Of a stretch of DNA of 64,000 bases, positions 35,743 to 44,885 are shown in pieces. The DNA lies in the NCBI GenBank assembly GCA_965197495.1, contig OZ240210.1, forward strand, positions 6,076,001-6,140,000, given 5' to 3'. A program made the translations under genes and the position numbers. Under the pieces are notes generated by a model. The model saw only the letters and a program-made list of their open reading frames with translations, searched no databases and was not told the origin of the DNA. Position 1 is the first letter of the stretch. Each line of letters starts with the position of its first letter. This DNA is from SMYC01 sp965197495. Its GTDB lineage: Bacteria; Acidobacteriota; Vicinamibacteria; Marinacidobacterales; SMYC01.

Positions 35743-37202
35743 CGGAGATGTCCCGGCCGCTGTTGAATTTGGTCGGGTAGCGGCGGCACCTGTGAATACT
35801 CTTAGGCAGCAACCTCATCGCTGTCAAGAGATTTCTGTTTGCTTCTAAGCGCGTGAACGAGAGCGCCCATATGGCGATAGCCTTTGATACGGTGAAACTT
35901 TTTCTCCGCCGTGACGACGCCGAGAGCGGTCCATCGGCGAATCATGGAAGGACTCTTCCACCGCTTGACGTTTCTCGAGACTCTGCGGATGGTGCCGTTG
36001 AGATTCTCGATGGCGTTTGTCGTGGCCAGAGATTTGCGAAGTAACTCGGGTAGAGCGAGCTTCACAACCGTGAGTGTCTCTTCCATCCCTTCGCGAAGGC
36101 TTCCGGCAGCTTCGTCGTAGCCGTTTCGCTCGAGCCACGACACCAATGCCTGAAGTCGCTTGCGCGCCTTGTCGGCACTCTTGCATTTGTACGCTTCCTT
36201 CATTGTCTGGAGCACGTAGGCGTGACGGGACTTGGGAAGGTACGAGCGAAGATTTCGGAGTTTGTAGAGCTGGCATCTTTGGATAACCGCGAGATCCCCC
36301 AAAACGTCGACGAGTGCTTTGCGGATCCCTTTGCCTCCGTCCACTACGCAGAGAATCGATTCGTCGATCCGCAATCCCCGCTCGAGAAGGTTCTGCAACA
36401 TCGCGGTGCACACCCGAGAGTTTTCCGTCGAGCCCAGCCATATACCCAAGGGCACCTTCGTTCCATCTATTGTGATACCGAGAGTTACGACGACGGTCTG
36501 TCCGGCCACCTCAAGGCCATCCATCATTAGTGCCGCAAGCTCGAACTCCTCTAGCCTCCGAGATAGGTATTCCTCGAGCTTCTTAGTCGTCTGGCTCACG
36601 AGGTGACGGCTGGCGGCACTCTTGCTCGTGCCACGAGACTTCAACTTCGCCGAGGGTTTGTCCAGACTCGATTCGTAATTTCGGGTCGATACCCCCACCA
36701 AGATCTGGTTCAGCACTCGCTCCGGAAGCGGGTCTTCTTCGCGGAAGGCTTCGAAGTGTGGAAGCGACGCCTCCTCGCCCGACTTCGAACGAACTCGAGG
36801 TCGCGACACTTGGATTCGACGACCGCCGAAGCTCAGCTCCCCATCCGTGCTCCCCCAGTGGTTATGAGTTCGCTCCTTCTCGTGCTTGCCCTTCGGCCCC
36901 GCGATCTTCTCCGCGTCCTCTCTCAGGAGTAGGTGCAATGCGGTCAGTCCTTGCTCGTACACCCATTCCGTCAGGTCCGCCTTCGTGGCCGCGATCCCAG
37001 CTATCATCGGTAGCAGTATCTGACCGACTTGGCCAACTACCTTGCCCGTAGGCGAGTGCGTTTGCTTTCTTACTGGCTTCTTTGATTTCCTTGGCATGGT
37101 GGCTCCTTGTCCCCCTCTGGAGACGGTTGGTTTGGCAGACCTATTCTTAGGCCGGCCAAGGAGCCGCCGCTACCCCAAATTCAACATCCGGCGGGACATC
37201 CC
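35743..37202 (-). mobile_element. IS256-family insertion sequence
   Basis: 8-bp duplication CTTCCTCC at 35735-35742 and 37203-37210. Terminal inverted repeats include GATGTCCCG and TGTTGAATTTGG at both ends. 1460 bp with one apparently intact transposase gene. Confidence 0.92.
35802..37097 (-). CDS. IS256-family transposase
   Basis: 431 residues of the Transposase_mut family: ELSFGGRRIQVSRPRVRSKS, LNQILVGVSTRNYESSL, LAALMMDGLEVAGQTVVVTL (first Asp), ILCVVDGGKGIRKALVDVLG (second Asp), IQRCQLYKLRNLRSYLPKS and ATTNAIENLNGTIRRVSRNV (Glu). The length is normal and no break is seen. The host site is the ISL3 transposase gene, so no host function is lost. Confidence 0.92.
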   Translation of the reverse strand: MPRKSKKPVRKQTHSPTGKVVGQVGQILLPMIAGIAATKADLTEWVYEQGLTALHLLLREDAEKIAGPKGKHEKERTHNHWGSTDGELSFGGRRIQVSRPRVRSKSGEEASLPHFEAFREEDPLPERVLNQILVGVSTRNYESSLDKPSAKLKSRGTSKSAASRHLVSQTTKKLEEYLSRRLEEFELAALMMDGLEVAGQTVVVTLGITIDGTKVPLGIWLGSTENSRVCTAMLQNLLERGLRIDESILCVVDGGKGIRKALVDVLGDLAVIQRCQLYKLRNLRSYLPKSRHAYVLQTMKEAYKCKSADKARKRLQALVSWLERNGYDEAAGSLREGMEETLTVVKLALPELLRKSLATTNAIENLNGTIRRVSRNVKRWKSPSMIRRWTALGVVTAEKKFHRIKGYRHMGALVHALRSKQKSLDSDEVAA

Positions 37203-37319
37203 CTTCCTCCTCCGTGGTACTACATCCACCACCACTCTGGCTTTGTCCGCCTGGAAGTGGAAACCTCGGACCCACAGGTCTTGCAATCCGATGAGCTTGT
37301 TGACTAACGTAGTAACGCG

Positions 37320-37805
37320 CATCGCGGGAACGCTCTTTTCTCTTTCGGAAAAAAAGATTCTAGCGTTCTCGCCGATGCGCATCTACACATGGCTTACCCT
37401 CTCAACCCACGGGCCTCACCAAATGCCACTGCCCCTCAGCGGGAGACGAGGCTGTGGGAAACGCCCCCACGGTTCTGGTCGTTCAGACCTTGCTCACGAC
37501 TGAGTTCTCTTCGAAGCCTGGAAGGGCGTTTTCCATAGCCTCCACTAATCGAGCCCCCTCTTCCTTATTCCATATGAATTAATCTTTCTTGTATATATAT
37601 CAGGAGGGGCCTGTGGGCGCTCGTGGGAAACGCGAAGCGTTTTCCAAGCGATTGTGGAAAACGCCGCTCCACGTTTGTACGTGCTCACAACCTTTCCCTA
37701 AACGCCTCTCTCGCCCGGAGTTTCCGGCGTTTTCCACAATCGCGGCAGCGTCCATAGGCCATGCCCTCCAACACAAATCAGATCCCCCGAAACGACAGGA
37801 GAACC
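37320..37805 (-). other. ISL3 copy 3 leader with start hairpin and GGAAAACGC repeats
   Basis: Conserved 480-bp leader as in the other copies, including the hairpin over ATG 37322, AT-rich TATATATAT, and GGAAAACGC-type motifs in both orientations. No gene. Confidence 0.5.
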
Positions 37806-37856
37806 TTTCTTTTCTCTTCTTTGCGCCTTTGGTGTACCTTTGCGTTACGCTTTTTC

Positions 37857-39548
37857 TTAATATTGATATTGATCCGGATTGATTTGCGGATCGGCGGTGG
37901 CCGCAGCCTGGTCGAGTTTGTCGAATCCCGGACGGCTTTCGTCGTTAGCGAGATCCCAGCTCATTTGGTGAACGAGCCGGGCGATGCGCTCGAGCTTTGT
38001 GTATTCGATGCGCTCGGGGACGTCGAACTCGGTGTGATAGTCGGGGTGAAGGCCCGTGTGGAAAAAAAGAGAAGGGACGGCCTTTTGGAGAAACGGCCAC
38101 TGATCGCTGCGGCGCAGCAGGTTGGACGGGTTGTTGTCGTAGCGCATCTTGAGCTCGAGCTCCGCGCCGCGATTCGCTTCCTCGACCGCGCGCTTCAAAT
38201 CGGCGCTGTAGCTATAGCCCATGATGTTGACCGCGTTCTTGTTCGATTCGGCCGTCTGCAGCTCGAGGCCGCGGAAACGTCTTCCACCACCGACGCGCAC
38301 TTCTTCGTTGCGGCCGATCATGTCCATGTTGAGCGTGGCGACGGTCTGCTCGAGCGGGAGGAGAGGGTTCTCCGCATAGGCCCAAGCACCGAGAAGGCCG
38401 CGCTCTTCCGAGTTCCACGCTGCAAAGAGCACGCTTCGCTTCGGACGCTCGCCGTTTCGGGCGGCGAGCGCGTAGGCTTCGGCGATTTCGAGGAGCGCTA
38501 CCGTGCCCGAGCCGTCGTCATCCGCGCCGTTGAACACACGCGCAGAATCGGCACCGTCGTGGTCGTAATGGGCGCACACGATCACCCATTCGTTCTTTAG
38601 CTGTGGATCGGATCCAACGATTCCGGCGACGACGTTGCGGTCGTCGACGCTCTGGCGCTCGACGCTCGTCGTGAGCCGAAGGAGAAGCGATGGCACGAGA
38701 ACGGGTTCGATACCGCCTACGGACTCGGACTCGCGCGCGAGCTCGTCGAGCGTGCGCCCCGTGTTGCTCACGAGCGCTTCGGCGAGCGAGGGCGCAATCT
38801 GAAGCGCCGGAATGCGCACCGCTTCCGCCCAGCTCGCGAGCGTGTATCGAGGAATCCGCCGCGGCGGGTCGGGCCAGCTTCTCGAAGCGAGGCGCGAGAA
38901 ATTGGATGGGCCCGGATGGTTGTGGGTGTCGGTGACGAAAAGAATCCCCGTCGCGCCCGCGCGTTGCGCGTAGAGAGCTTTGCGCAAGTTGCGCGAATAT
39001 TCCGAAGTAACGACGCCGTCAAAGATGGCTTCGGGATCCCGCTCGCCGGGCTCGTGATCCAGAACGAGAACGATCCGACCGCGAAACGCCGACGATCCAT
39101 AGTCGTTGTGTGACAGTTTGGGAGCGCTGATCCCGTAGCCCGCGAAGACGAGCCCGGCTTCGACGCTCCCGCTCGCACTAAAGGTATGCGGGAAAAAACT
39201 CTCGCCGAGCTGGCCTCTGAGCGTTGTGCCGTCCTCGCGCTTCAGCTCGAGCTCGTTCGCGCCTTCGAGGCGCGCGCGCATCAAACGATAGGGCTGGTAA
39301 TAGGAGCCTTCGGGACCCATCGGCTCGAGCCCGAGGCGCTCGAAGCGCGAGCGGATGAACGCCGCTGCGGTTCGGTTCTCGGGCGTTTCGCTGAGGCGGC
39401 CCTGTAGCTCGTCCGAGGCGAGAAAGAAAAGATCGGCCCGGAGCTCTTGCTCGAGAATCGTTTCGTTTCCGGGAGCGAGGGATTGCGCGGTGGCCGGAAG
39501 ACTTAGCGCTAACATCACGGCGAGGACGGAGAAGCATCGTTTCAGCAT
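37857..39548 (-). CDS. secreted M28-family zinc aminopeptidase
   Basis: 563 residues with a cleavable signal peptide (KRCFSVLAVMLALSLPATAQ). An N-terminal part with a protease-associated (PA) insert (AGLVFAGYGISAPKLSHNDY, GATGILFVTDTHNHPGPSNF) precedes the M28 catalytic domain. Zinc-site blocks are VIVCAHYDHDG, FNGADDDGSGTVALLEIAEA, FAAWNSEERGLLGAWA, TLNMDMIGRN and HTGLHPDYHTEFDVPER. It probably trims N-terminal residues from peptides outside the cytoplasm. The stop is 44 bp from the ISL3 end. A 3'-end copy of this gene lies on the other side of the ISL3 block at 32161-32197. Confidence 0.9.
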   Translation of the reverse strand: MLKRCFSVLAVMLALSLPATAQSLAPGNETILEQELRADLFFLASDELQGRLSETPENRTAAAFIRSRFERLGLEPMGPEGSYYQPYRLMRARLEGANELELKREDGTTLRGQLGESFFPHTFSASGSVEAGLVFAGYGISAPKLSHNDYGSSAFRGRIVLVLDHEPGERDPEAIFDGVVTSEYSRNLRKALYAQRAGATGILFVTDTHNHPGPSNFSRLASRSWPDPPRRIPRYTLASWAEAVRIPALQIAPSLAEALVSNTGRTLDELARESESVGGIEPVLVPSLLLRLTTSVERQSVDDRNVVAGIVGSDPQLKNEWVIVCAHYDHDGADSARVFNGADDDGSGTVALLEIAEAYALAARNGERPKRSVLFAAWNSEERGLLGAWAYAENPLLPLEQTVATLNMDMIGRNEEVRVGGGRRFRGLELQTAESNKNAVNIMGYSYSADLKRAVEEANRGAELELKMRYDNNPSNLLRRSDQWPFLQKAVPSLFFHTGLHPDYHTEFDVPERIEYTKLERIARLVHQMSWDLANDESRPGFDKLDQAAATADPQINPDQYQY

Positions 39549-39691
39549 GGGGCTATTAGAATCGAGACGCTCGACGAGTTCAACAGGGCCCTATCGGATA
39601 GAATGAACGCTCTTCGAGTCTTCAAGAAAGAGGCTTTCATGTTCATGAGATTATCGTTACTCGTTGTAATCCGCGGGGGTTTGGGAAGCGG

Positions 39692-39892
39692 ATCCGTCGA
39701 CGAGCATTCCACGAGCCCGACTACGCCGAGCTGATGTGCATCCTGGAAGGCTCGGTGACGATCATCGACGAGGCGGGGAACGAAGAGCTCGTCCAAGCCG
39801 GCGACATCGTGCTCGTTCCGAAGGGTATGCGCTACCAGTGGAAGCAGGACGAGTACATCCGAAAATACTGGGTCATCTTCGACGCGGACTAG
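39692..39892 (+). pseudogene. cupin-domain protein, 3' remnant
   Basis: The frame FHEPDYAELMCILEGSVTII, then ELVQAGDIVLVPKGMRYQWK and YWVIFDAD-stop is the C-terminal half of a small (DUF861-type) cupin. The preceding bases encode the expected VWEADPS in another frame, so a frameshift near 39700 and loss of the 5' end have disabled it. It lies between the peptidase start and a kinase pseudogene. Confidence 0.6.
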
Positions 39893-39947
39893 ACAGACCA
39901 GGTGAAAGCTGTACGTCCTGTACGTCCTGTGCTTCCGGAAAAATGAG

Positions 39948-41381
39948 ATGACGTTAGATTCTGGCACCCGTCTCGGCGCCTACGAGATTGTCTCGCCGAT
40001 AGGGGCCGGAGGTATGGGCGAGGTTTACAAAGCCAAGGACACCCGCCTCGACCGCACCGTCGCCATCAAGGTCCTACCCGAGCATCTCGCCGAGAGTCCT
40101 CAGCGAAAAGCCCGCTTCGAGCGTGAGGCGAAGGCGATCTCGAAGCTGAATCATCCGCACATCTGCACCTTGTAAGACGTCGGCGAGCAAGAGGGTGTGG
40201 AATTCCTCGTCATGGAGTACATCGAGGGCGAGATGCTCGCCGACCGAATTGGAAGGGGACCCCTTCCCGTCGATGAGGCCATCCCGCTGTTCATTCAGAT
40301 TGCCGAAGGCCTCGAGGCCGCGCACGAGAAAGGGATCATCCATAGGGACTTGAAGCCAGCGAATATCAAGATCGGCCTTGATGGGAAGCCGAAGATTCTT
40401 GACTTCGGGTTGGCGAAGGCTTTTGCCGGCGAGGAAGCGGCCCGGACGGATTCGTCGCAATCGCCCACGCTGACGAAGGGAACGGCACTCGGCGCGATCG
40501 TGGGGACGCCTTCGTACATGAGCCCCGAGCAAGCCAAAGGGCAGGATGTCGATAAGCGAACGGACATTTTCGTCTTTGGGTGTGTTCTGTATGAGTGCCT
40601 GACAGGCAAGAAGGCGTTTGAAGGGGAGACCGCTACCGAAACGCTTGGAGCCATCATTCACACGGAACCGGATTGGGTCGTACTGCCTGCGAACACACCA
40701 TCGAACATCCGGCGCTTGCTTGAGCTCTGCTTCAGGAAGGACGCGAGGCGGCGTACGCGCGACATTGGCGACGTGGCTCTGGAGCTGGAACTGGACTCCG
40801 ACTCGGTTGAGGTACCGCGTGGCATTCGCTGGCAAACGGTCGTTCTGGGAAGCGACGAGATGGGAAATTTGATCTCTCTGTGTCGCATCCATCACGGGCT
40901 CATCCACAGGGGAATCTGCTCGATGTCAGGCACCGTTGGCGTGGATCTGAAGTTTGAGCGGCCGCGCTTGGTCAACCAGCCGGAGCACGAGCCCGCTGAG
41001 TCCTTGGTTGTCGACGATGTAGACGAGGAAGTTTCACACGAAGTCGTGAGCGGACCCGACGACGACAACGTCGACAACAACAATCAGGGCGACGACGATG
41101 ACGAATCTTGGCGCGATGAAGTCATCGCTGATATCTTCGACGGGCCGCCTTCTCCAAAACCTCCCGAACCCGAGGGCGGCTTCGCCGACTGGCTCTCCAA
41201 TTGGTGCGACCAACAGGAAGCACTCAAGCTGGAAGCGCGATCGCGGAATAGGCGCGCGAGGCGCTATCCCGAACTCGGCGCCAGTGCACACGTGTTCACT
41301 GAGGAGGTGAGCACCGGCCCCCACGCCGAACACCTCGAAACCTCTGTTCCGAAGCCATCCGGAGGATCATCGAGCGGGTGA
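39948..41381 (+). pseudogene. Ser/Thr kinase with internal stop, fused to an HNH-endonuclease-like tail
   Basis: ATG 39948 opens a good kinase N-terminus (GTRLGAYEIVSPIGAGGMGE, VAIKVLPEHL). In the block that normally reads HICTLYDVG the Tyr codon is TAA (40173-40175). The rest of the catalytic domain is open: HRDLKPANIKIGLDGKPKIL, YMSPEQAKGQDVDKRTDIFV and CFRKDARRRTRDIGDVALEL. Where a membrane segment and sensor should follow, the frame passes into GNLISLCRIHHGLIHRG, which resembles the end of an HNH endonuclease, and then a long acidic tail (VVSGPDDDNVDNNNQGDDDD). A recombination joined two unrelated genes and a nonsense mutation followed. Confidence 0.75.
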
Positions 41382-41462
41382 TCTCGGCGGGTGATTCGCC
41401 ATAACTGACGGCCAATGGTGCTCGAATCCGGCCGGCGCCGGCGCGATGATCGAGCCTGAGCC

Positions 41463-42802
41463 TCAATTCTTCTTCCACAGCCGTTCCCACCAGTTGCCGG
41501 GCCCGGGTGCTTTGCCGTCGAGACCCATTTTACGGCGGATGTCCTCGATGTCCCAGCCGGTGATGGAGGCGAGGGTTTGCGCTTCACGTTCGTGGCGCGT
41601 GGCGAGCTCCTGCTGATAAGTCTTGGCGTGCTCGCAGCTCAGCTCGCCTTCATAAGCGTGGCGCAAGACGTAGCGCCCTTGAAAGTTGGTCCGGTCGGCC
41701 GTCTCCTGGAAAACGAGGTCTTCGGGAAAGTGCTCGCCGTCATAGCGCACGTGGAGGCGCGTCACGAACGTGTTTTGCGCACCGCGCTTGAGGGGGCTCC
41801 CTCTGCTGCCGTCGAGCCAGAATACACCGAGCTCGCGGAGCTCGCTCGCGGATAGAGGATCGGCTGCGCACGGATCGCACCAGGACATGTCCCATGCATA
41901 TTCGAGGAACACGCTACGCATGTTCTCCTTGCGCACTTGCTCGGTGAACATGGCTTTGTAGAAATCGCCGAACTCCTGCTTTACGAAGACGGGCAGGTCC
42001 ATCCCGCTCGGAAGCTTGACCGTTCGATAGTTGGTCGTCTCTACGCGTCCATTCTGCGTGAGCGCGTAAACGAGGAGATCCTGGGGCCCGTTCGCGTTGA
42101 GCGTACCGAGGCGGATGGGCAGCATGAACTTCGGAGACTCGAAAGCGACTTGTATCGGGCGTAGATAGTTGAAGCCGAGGCGCGATTGCTCCTCGAGATT
42201 GACTTTGGCGACAAAGAACCGCACGTTCTGCCGGATGTAGCTCGCGAGCACACGCGACGCGCCCGGCGGTATGCGGTAGCCGTTCTCTGTGAGCCACGTC
42301 GTGAGTCCGTCGGACTGCTCCGCGGAGAGGATGACGATGTCGTACTCGCCGACGGTGTAGGAAGCTTCGATGCTCACGCCAAGCGCTCGCGCGCGGGTGC
42401 GGCGTCCTGCTTCACCTGGCATCTGAGCCGCTGAGGGCAACGCGCGCTCCATGAGGTAGTAGCGTCTGCACGGATCTTGGTCGAAATATTCGACGAGCCG
42501 CGGCGCCGTGAAAGCGTCGAGGTGATCGATGAGCGCTTTGTTCGTGACGTGGATCTGTCCGCGCTCATGAAGGTCGGCACGGGGATGACGACCGCGAACT
42601 CCGTGGGGTCGCCCTGGAAGTCGTTCGCCATCGTGATGACGGTTTTGTCGTCGTGGCGCACGAGCACGACTTGGGACGCCCTGTTGAAAAGCTTGGCGTC
42701 GGCCTTGGCGACGTAGAAGCCGCAAAAGGCGCGCACCGTCGGGCTCGACCAGCACATTGCGAGAACGAGTGAGATTCCGAGAAGAGTCATCGAGCGTTTC
42801 AT
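41463..42802 (-). pseudogene. DUF2330 protein, frameshifted
   Basis: ATG 42802 is preceded by AAAGGAG and starts a signal peptide (MTLLGISLVLAMCWSS), followed by the family block FCGFYVAKADAKLFNRASQV and FAVVIPVPTF. Near 42570 one base is out and the next frame carries HVTNKALIDHLDAFTAPRLV, EYFDQDPCRRYY, VGEYDIVILSAEQSDGLTTW and the rest to 41463. DUF2330 proteins are exported proteins of unknown function, often next to RnfD-like genes as here (4-bp overlap). About 446 residues if repaired. It may be a sequencing error or a recent mutation. Confidence 0.78.
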
Positions 42803-43626
42803 GCATAGCTCCTTTGGGAAAGCTGCATCGCGGGGCGGCGGCGACGACACCATTGGTAGCGCTCACCCGGAAGCAGCCGGTTGATCAGAGGCGTTGTCGG
42901 GGCGGAGAGAACGAGAGACCAGAGAAAACCGTTCGGCTCGAAGAGCACGAAGTGCACGAACCCGGCGCCGAGGGCGACCATGAGCGCGAAGAGGATCCGT
43001 CCCGCCCGGGAGTCGGGTGTTGTCTTAGGATCGGAGATCATGAAAAACACGAAGAGAAGAAAGGCGCCGTTTTGGAGGTGGTATAGAGGAATGGCGAGCG
43101 GGTCTCCGAGCCAGAGCGTGCGGCCAAGAACGAGCGCGGCGTAGAAGCCGACGAAGGCGTAGGTCACGTCGCTCCTCGAAGCGCGATGGATAACGAGCCC
43201 GCCGACACCCGCGAGCAGGAACGCTAAAAAGGCGCCTGTGCCCCATTGGCCGGGCGACACCCAAATCCCGCCCACCGAAGCCATCACGGCAACGAGGCCG
43301 AAATTGGTCGGGTTGAACACGTGACGGCCGTCGATTCGCAGGAAGAACTTGCTCGCGATCGCGATCACGGTCGTGGCCACGACGAGGCCCAACGAGCCTG
43401 TGCGGAGCAGCAGGCAGAGTGACAACGACGAAATGAGCGCGCTACGACAATCGAAACGAGGAAGTGAGAACAGCTTTGTACAGAGAAACTGTGTTGCGAG
43501 AGCGGTGGCGACGATGACTGCGGCGACGGCAAGTTGAATCTCGAGATCGACGCCGGACACGCCGTAGGCGACCAGTGCCGCCAAGGTCGCGATTTGATAG
43601 ATGCGTGGGTCTCGTTGCCGTTGCAT
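42799..43626 (-). CDS. RnfD/NqrB-like integral membrane protein
   Basis: 275 residues from ATG 43626. About eight to ten membrane helices, with RIYQIATLAALVAYGVSGVD at the start and the family signature IDGRHVFNPTNFGLVAVM. FFMISDPKTTPDSRAGRILF is also typical of RnfD/NqrB-related proteins, which carry a covalent flavin in Rnf and Nqr complexes. As a lone subunit beside DUF2330 its partner is unknown. Its stop overlaps the DUF2330 start (ATGA), so the pair is coupled. Confidence 0.75.
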   Translation of the reverse strand: MQRQRDPRIYQIATLAALVAYGVSGVDLEIQLAVAAVIVATALATQFLCTKLFSLPRFDCRSALISSLSLCLLLRTGSLGLVVATTVIAIASKFFLRIDGRHVFNPTNFGLVAVMASVGGIWVSPGQWGTGAFLAFLLAGVGGLVIHRASRSDVTYAFVGFYAALVLGRTLWLGDPLAIPLYHLQNGAFLLFVFFMISDPKTTPDSRAGRILFALMVALGAGFVHFVLFEPNGFLWSLVLSAPTTPLINRLLPGERYQWCRRRRPAMQLSQRSYA

Positions 43627-43755
43627 AACGGGTATACCCAAGGTGTAGGAAATAATTCCTACGCGAAAAGCGCAATATGTTGTGGGTCGGCCTAAAGAAG
43701 CCGCTACATTTAGTGGTTGCAACTATACTCTACTTTCACCTATCCTGTGGTCACT
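43627..43755. promoter_or_regulatory. divergent promoter region of rnfD-like and lexA genes
   Basis: The 129 bp between the two divergent starts include an AT-rich core and the imperfect palindrome TTTAGTGGTTGCAACTATAC about 30-50 bp before lexA. As LexA genes usually repress themselves, this dyad is a candidate operator. Half-sites are not perfect and the lineage's SOS box is not known to me. Confidence 0.3.
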
Positions 43756-44403
43756 ATGGATTTGACACCTAGACAACGAGCGGTTTGGCAGTTTCTCAAG
43801 GACTATCGGCGGGAGCATGGCATGCCCCCGTCCTACGAGGAGATCCGGCAGGAGTTCGGATTTGCCTCCTTGAACTCGGCCCGCAAACACCTTTTGCAGC
43901 TCCATCGCAAGGGGTTCATCCGGTCGCCGTGGAAGAACCAGAAGCGCGCGCTAGAGATCATCGAGCAGCAAGACGCCCCGCGGGCGGCGACGCTGCCGCT
44001 TCTAGGGACGGTCGTCGCTGGCGTACCCGTGGAAGCGGAAGAGGTTCCGGACAGCATTGACGTTCCGGAGTCGCTGCTGAAGCGCGGAGAACATTTCGCC
44101 CTGCGTATCACTGGGGACAGCATGATCGATGACGGCATTTACGAAGGCGACGTGCTCGTCGTTCAGCGAAGTTCGACCGCGGAAGCGGGGGCGACCGTCG
44201 TGGCCGTCGTGGATGGAGAAGCGACCGTCAAGCGCTTTTATCCTCACGGGCCTCAAGGCCCTCAAGGCCCTCAAGGAACGACCCCGAACGGGGACAAAGT
44301 CGAGCTCCGTCCGGCGAACGAACGCTATGCGTCCATCATCGCGGATGCGGAATCCGTAGAGCTGCGTGGCGTCGTCGTCGGGCTCATGCGAACCTTTACC
44401 TGA
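43756..44403 (+). CDS. lexA: LexA repressor with a Gly-Pro-Gln insertion
   Basis: 215 residues from ATG 43756. The winged HTH is LTPRQRAVWQFLKDYRREHG, then PPSYEEIRQEFGFASLNSAR. Self-cleavage site Ala88-Gly89 in GTVVAGVPVEAEE, catalytic Ser122 in ITGDSMIDDGIYEGD and Lys159 in GEATVKRF are all present. LexA represses DNA-repair genes until RecA-stimulated cleavage. Residues 164-174 are HGPQGPQGPQG, encoded by a 9-bp tandem repeat (44248-44276), in the loop between two strands of the protease domain. The start MDLTPRQ is preferred over an upstream ATG at 43717 because it matches the family N-terminus. Confidence 0.92.
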   Translation: MDLTPRQRAVWQFLKDYRREHGMPPSYEEIRQEFGFASLNSARKHLLQLHRKGFIRSPWKNQKRALEIIEQQDAPRAATLPLLGTVVAGVPVEAEEVPDSIDVPESLLKRGEHFALRITGDSMIDDGIYEGDVLVVQRSSTAEAGATVVAVVDGEATVKRFYPHGPQGPQGPQGTTPNGDKVELRPANERYASIIADAESVELRGVVVGLMRTFT

Positions 44404-44433
44404 TCGGTTTGATTCGATTCGTTTTGATTCGAC

Positions 44434-44684
44434 ATGGGCGATATGCGGATGAACATCACGGTACCCCTCGAGCTTTATCGCGAGTTGAAGCGGCTGTCGC
44501 TATTGCATGAGCGCTCGATGCCCGAGCTCATCGGCCATCCATCGAGATTCACTATGGCGACGCCGCCGTCTCGGCGCGTCACCGGCTCGTCGATCGATTG
44601 GCGCGACTCGAGGCGGAGCTCGGCGACCAAGAACGTCTTCACGAACAAATTGTAGAGGAGAGTCGGGCGATACGCGCCCGGTAG
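44434..44684 (+). pseudogene. small ribbon-helix-helix-like protein, frameshifted
   Basis: ATG 44434 gives MRMNITVPLELYRELKRLSL, then LHERSMPEL, like the N-terminus of a ribbon-helix-helix regulator. After about 44535 another frame looks coding: HYGDAAVSARHRLVDRLARL, then EAELGDQERLHEQIVEESRA ending at TAG 44684. A single-base shift near 44535 separates them. It lies 30 bp after lexA on the same strand. Confidence 0.5.
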
Positions 44685-44695
44685 AATGACGCGGG

Positions 44696-44715
44696 AAGAC
44701 CGGGTTCCCGGTCTT
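44696..44715 (+). terminator. putative intrinsic terminator
   Basis: AAGACCGGG-TT-CCCGGTCTT forms a perfect 9-bp stem with a 2-nt turn, then ATTC. It is 12 bp after the small RHH-like gene and could end the lexA transcript, although the U tract is short. Confidence 0.45.
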
Positions 44716-44726
44716 ATTCGAAAGAC

Positions 44727-44843
44727 ATGACGTCACACGAGACGTTCGTTTTCTTCAACAATCACCGCGGCGGCCATGCCGTGGCGAACGCGCAAATGCT
44801 AGCAAGCTCTTGCGGCGCTCGAGGAAACGGGAATCTCGAGTGA
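44727..44843 (+). pseudogene. remnant resembling a DUF72 protein C-terminus
   Basis: ATG 44727 reads MTSHETFVFFNNHRGGHAVA, then NAQMLASS. FVFFNNH followed by AxxNA is the usual end of DUF72 proteins. Only 38 codons remain and nothing of the domain core is seen nearby. Confidence 0.4.
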
Positions 44844-44885
44844 CCGAAGCGCGCGCCGGTTGAATTGCGTTATGATCTCGCTTAG

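Larger units (their letters stand above)
32601..37322 (-). pseudogene. ISL3 transposase, copy 3, interrupted twice
   Basis: The coding sequence runs from MRVTTLVNKLIGLQDLWVRG (ATG 37322) through the zinc ribbon (35735-35347) to the DDE domain (33311-32601, LTVVIDHLSGRVVWAGKE to LTLERIH). IS256 splits it after VVPRRRK and the IS1380-like element splits it at the codons for YLTV. No intact product is possible. Confidence 0.9.
32586..37805 (-). mobile_element. ISL3-family insertion sequence, copy 3, host of a nested element cluster
   Basis: Perfect 8-bp duplication TTTCTTTT at 32578-32585 and 37806-37813 frames a 5.2-kb block. ISL3 sequence is present at 32586-33314, 35344-35742 and 37203-37805. 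It is opened at a TTAA by an IS1380-like element and at CTTCCTCC by an IS256 element. Adding the three parts and removing duplications gives the normal ISL3 length of about 1.72 kb. Confidence 0.93.
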
